NCBI GenBank assembly: GCA_028342535.1
Contig: JAOLWQ010000003.1
Span: 80,571 to 144,570 of the forward strand
DNA: 64,000 bases
Reading direction: 5' to 3'
Source: Methylophilaceae bacterium
GTDB taxonomy: Bacteria; Pseudomonadota; Gammaproteobacteria; Burkholderiales; Methylophilaceae
Under the pieces are notes generated by a model that worked only from the letters and a program-made list of their open reading frames with translations, searched no databases and was not told where the DNA came from. How positions within the stretch are numbered: the first letter of the stretch is position 1; every line of letters begins with the position of its first letter. The translations under genes and the position numbers were made by a program. This document shows, in pieces, positions 61,846 to 64,000 of the stretch.

Positions 61846-63078
61846 ATGAAGAAAAGAAGGGTTGTAGTTACAGGACTTGGTTTAATAACACCAGTTGGTA
61901 TTGGTGTTGAAGAATCATGGCAGAATATACTTAATGGTATTTCTGGAATTACTAATATTACTCAGTTTGACGCATCAGATTTCAAATCTCGAGTTGCGGG
62001 AGAGGTTAAAAATTTCAATCCCGATATTTACCTAAATCCAAAAGATTCAAGAAGGATGGATACTTTTATTCAGTTTGGCTTAGTTGCTGGCATTGAAGCA
62101 ATTAATGATTCTGGACTTGAAGTAACTGAAGAAAACGCTCAAAGAATTGGTGTTTCAATTGGTTCTGGAATAGGTGGTATTAACCTTATTGAATCGACTA
62201 GCGACATCTTTGATCAAGGGGGAGCCAGAAAAGTATCTCCGTTTTTTGTGCCTGGATCAATTATAAATATGATATCTGGGAATCTGTCAATAATGTATGG
62301 TTTAAAAGGTCCAAATATTTCAATAGTAACTGCATGTACTACAGGCACTCATTCAATTGGCGATGCTAGTCGAATGATTGAATATGGCGATGCTGATGTC
62401 ATGATTGCAGGAGGATCAGAGGCAGCAATCACCGAATTAACTGTAGCAGGATTTTCCGCCGCTAAAGCATTAACTCAACGTAATGATGATCCAAAAACAG
62501 CCTCTAGACCATGGGACCAAGATCGAGATGGATTTGTCATCGGTGAAGGTGCTGGAGTTATGGTAATCGAAGAGTATGAACATGCTATGAAGCGCGGAGC
62601 AAAAATTTATTGTGAGCTAAGTGGTTACGGAATGAGTGCAGATGCATATCATATTACAGCCCCTAGTATAGATGGGCCTAAAAGATCAATGCTTAATGCC
62701 ATTAATAATGCAAAAATTAATTTAGATGAAGTTCACTATATTAACGCTCATGGTACATCAACTCAACTTGGTGATTTAAATGAAGTAAACGCTATTAAAG
62801 ATACTTTTAATGAGCATGCTTATAATTTAGTTGTTAATTCTACAAAGTCTATGACAGGACACTTGTTGGGAGGTGCAGGAGGTATAGAATCAGTATTTAC
62901 AGCGCTTGCTATTCACCATCAAATATCGCCACCAACGATGAATATTTTCAATCAAGATGCTGAATGTGACTTAGATTTTTCTGCAAATGAAGCTAAAGAA
63001 ATTAATATACGAGCTGCATTAAAGAATAATTTCGGATTTGGCGGAACAAACGGCAGCCTTATTTTTAAAAGAATCTAA
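61846..63078 (+). CDS. fabF: 3-oxoacyl-ACP synthase II
   Basis: The 410-aa protein has RRVVVTGLGLITPVGIGVEE, the catalytic Cys in SIVTACTTGTHSIGDA, His in YINAHGTSTQLGD and His in KSMTGHLLGGAGGIES, and NNFGFGGTNGSLIF at the end. It elongates acyl-ACP. The ribosome binding site lies in the arm of the preceding hairpin. pabC follows after 16 bases. Confidence 0.97.
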   Translation: MKKRRVVVTGLGLITPVGIGVEESWQNILNGISGITNITQFDASDFKSRVAGEVKNFNPDIYLNPKDSRRMDTFIQFGLVAGIEAINDSGLEVTEENAQRIGVSIGSGIGGINLIESTSDIFDQGGARKVSPFFVPGSIINMISGNLSIMYGLKGPNISIVTACTTGTHSIGDASRMIEYGDADVMIAGGSEAAITELTVAGFSAAKALTQRNDDPKTASRPWDQDRDGFVIGEGAGVMVIEEYEHAMKRGAKIYCELSGYGMSADAYHITAPSIDGPKRSMLNAINNAKINLDEVHYINAHGTSTQLGDLNEVNAIKDTFNEHAYNLVVNSTKSMTGHLLGGAGGIESVFTALAIHHQISPPTMNIFNQDAECDLDFSANEAKEINIRAALKNNFGFGGTNGSLIFKRI

Positions 63079-63094
63079 ATAGCTTTTACTTATA

Positions 63095-63916
63095 TTGAAA
63101 AATAACTTTTTAATTAATGGCAATCCTAGGGAAAGTATCAGCCCTTTCGATAGGGGGTTATCTTTTGGCGATGGTGTATTTAGAACTTTTTTAGTTAAAA
63201 ATGGTTGCCCAATAAATTGGGATATGCACTATGAAAAACTCAAATTAGATGGAAAAATTTTTAAAATTAAAGTCCCTACAAAGAAAGATTTACTTCGCGA
63301 TATTAAAAAATTATTTATTCAAGATAAAACTTATATTGGTAAAATAATTATTACCCGTGGAATATCTGATCAAGGTTATTACTACTCTAAAAATATAAAA
63401 AGTACACGTATTGTGTTAAAAATTAATTATAAAAAAATTAGTCGAGCATTCTATTTAAAAGGGGTAAAGTTAAAAGTATGTAATACAAGAATAACCCATA
63501 ATGATTTTTATGGCGGAGTAAAGCATTTAAATAGAATTGAAAATGTTATAGCAAAATCTGAACTAACCCCTTCGGTTTTCGATGGGCTTATGCTTGATAG
63601 GAATGGTTATATTAATGAATGTGTAAGTAGTAATATTTTCGCAAGGTACGGAAATGTATTAATAACACCAAAACAGAATAATGGAGGTGTATCTGGTGTT
63701 TGTAAGCAAATAATTTTTAAAAATATTAAATCACTTGGGTTAAAATTTAAGAGTCAAAACATTAAACTAGAGAAATTAAAAAGAGCAGACGAAGTTATAA
63801 TTACTAATTCAGTTTTTGGCGCTTTATACGTGAATCAAATAGAAGAAAAAAAATGGCAGGATGGTTTATTTACTCCATTAATAAAAAATTTTATTATTAA
63901 TCCGGATGTTAAATGA
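63095..63916 (+). CDS. pabC: Aminodeoxychorismate lyase
   Basis: The 273-aa fold-type IV PLP protein has FDRGLSFGDGVFRTFLVKNG (the family's R-G-x-x-x-G-D-G-V-F), GGVKHLNRIENVIAKSEL with the PLP Lys in a K-H-L-N-R context, and GYINECVSSNIFARYG. It makes 4-aminobenzoate for folate. The start is TTG 63095. It lies between fabF and mltG as in many Proteobacteria, and its stop overlaps the next ATG by 4 bases. Confidence 0.92.
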   Translation: MKNNFLINGNPRESISPFDRGLSFGDGVFRTFLVKNGCPINWDMHYEKLKLDGKIFKIKVPTKKDLLRDIKKLFIQDKTYIGKIIITRGISDQGYYYSKNIKSTRIVLKINYKKISRAFYLKGVKLKVCNTRITHNDFYGGVKHLNRIENVIAKSELTPSVFDGLMLDRNGYINECVSSNIFARYGNVLITPKQNNGGVSGVCKQIIFKNIKSLGLKFKSQNIKLEKLKRADEVIITNSVFGALYVNQIEEKKWQDGLFTPLIKNFIINPDVK

Positions 63917-64000
63917 ATTTTAAATTAACAGAAACTTTCAGATACTTACAAAAAAGAAAAATAATAATTATTTTTTTTATTTTTATCTTTTGGTGCGTAA
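63913..64000 (+). CDS. mltG: Probable MltG endolytic transglycosylase, N-terminal part (cut by window end)
   Basis: Only the first 29 residues are present: MNFKLTETFRYLQKRK, then a transmembrane stretch IIIIFFIFIFW. MltG proteins have such a single N-terminal membrane anchor, and the gene normally follows pabC. The assignment rests on position and on this topology; no LysM or catalytic part is visible. Confidence 0.6.
   Translation, partial: MNFKLTETFRYLQKRKIIIIFFIFIFWCV

Noticed and set aside
1..64000. Phage, transposon or integrase genes
   Set aside because: No recombinase, transposase or phage structural motif was recognised in any frame.

Overview
The window is AT-rich (roughly one third G+C by eye), gene-dense and almost free of mobile DNA. 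It reads as the chromosome of a small-genome aquatic proteobacterium. The order glnD-map / rpsB-tsf-pyrH-frr-uppS-cdsA-dxr-rseP-bamA-skp-lpxD-fabZ-lpxA-lpxB-rnhB is shared by Beta- and Gammaproteobacteria. A GntR regulator leading into sdhCDAB-sdhE, the SdhC sequence style, and a maf / rpmF-plsX-fabHDG-acpP-fabF-pabC-mltG block favour Betaproteobacteria, perhaps a Methylophilaceae/OM43-like lineage. This placement is an inference; no rRNA gene is present.

Layout. (1) 1-11630 is a surface-glycan cluster, all on the plus strand with many overlapping stops and starts: the tail of an ABC transporter, a PhyH-type oxygenase, methyltransferase, RmlD-like reductase, NeuB-type nonulosonate synthase, PIG-L deacetylase, formyltransferase-fold protein, PseB-like 4,6-dehydratase, a pyruvyltransferase homologue and several glycosyltransferases including a GT11 fucosyltransferase. 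It ends next to a tRNA-Glu gene (11750-11825, minus). (2) 11937-27876 is a mixed accessory and housekeeping region: DoxX and DedA-type membrane proteins, two TPR-glycosyltransferase paralogues, a light-repair cassette (DCC protein, CRY-DASH, an FeS-BCP-like photolyase, a zinc ribbon), a CsoR-controlled metal cassette on the minus strand, a thioredoxin-MsrB fusion, an ABC exporter and small proteins. (3) 28125-34911 is a C4-metabolism operon: GntR regulator, malic enzyme, sdhCDAB, sdhE, fumC. (4) 34912-38551 (minus) holds a TIGR03643-like protein, glnD and map. (5) 38724-52735 is the translation / isoprenoid / envelope superoperon from rpsB to rnhB. (6) 52712-57291 (minus) holds a tetrapyrrole-methylase-family protein, a Maf-type pyrophosphatase and a two-subunit pyruvate carboxylase whose B subunit carries a one-base frameshift in a run of eight C. 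(7) 57566-64000 is rpmF and the fatty-acid synthesis operon, running into mltG at the edge.

Several real genes are short and easily missed: rpmF (59 aa), a zinc-ribbon protein (53 aa), a 45-aa membrane protein on the minus strand at 14831-14968 with a near-perfect ribosome binding site, a 42-aa Cys-containing membrane protein at 17927-18055, and a 45-aa ORF at 1728-1865 resembling the C-terminal end of CMP-nonulosonate cytidylyltransferases. The points most worth checking are the deacetylase/formyltransferase pair with an altered catalytic motif, the photolyase that appears to have lost its iron-sulfur cluster ligands, the frameshifted carboxylase, the non-standard uppS start, and the CsoR-operator metal cassette. 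No phage, insertion sequence or CRISPR array was seen.
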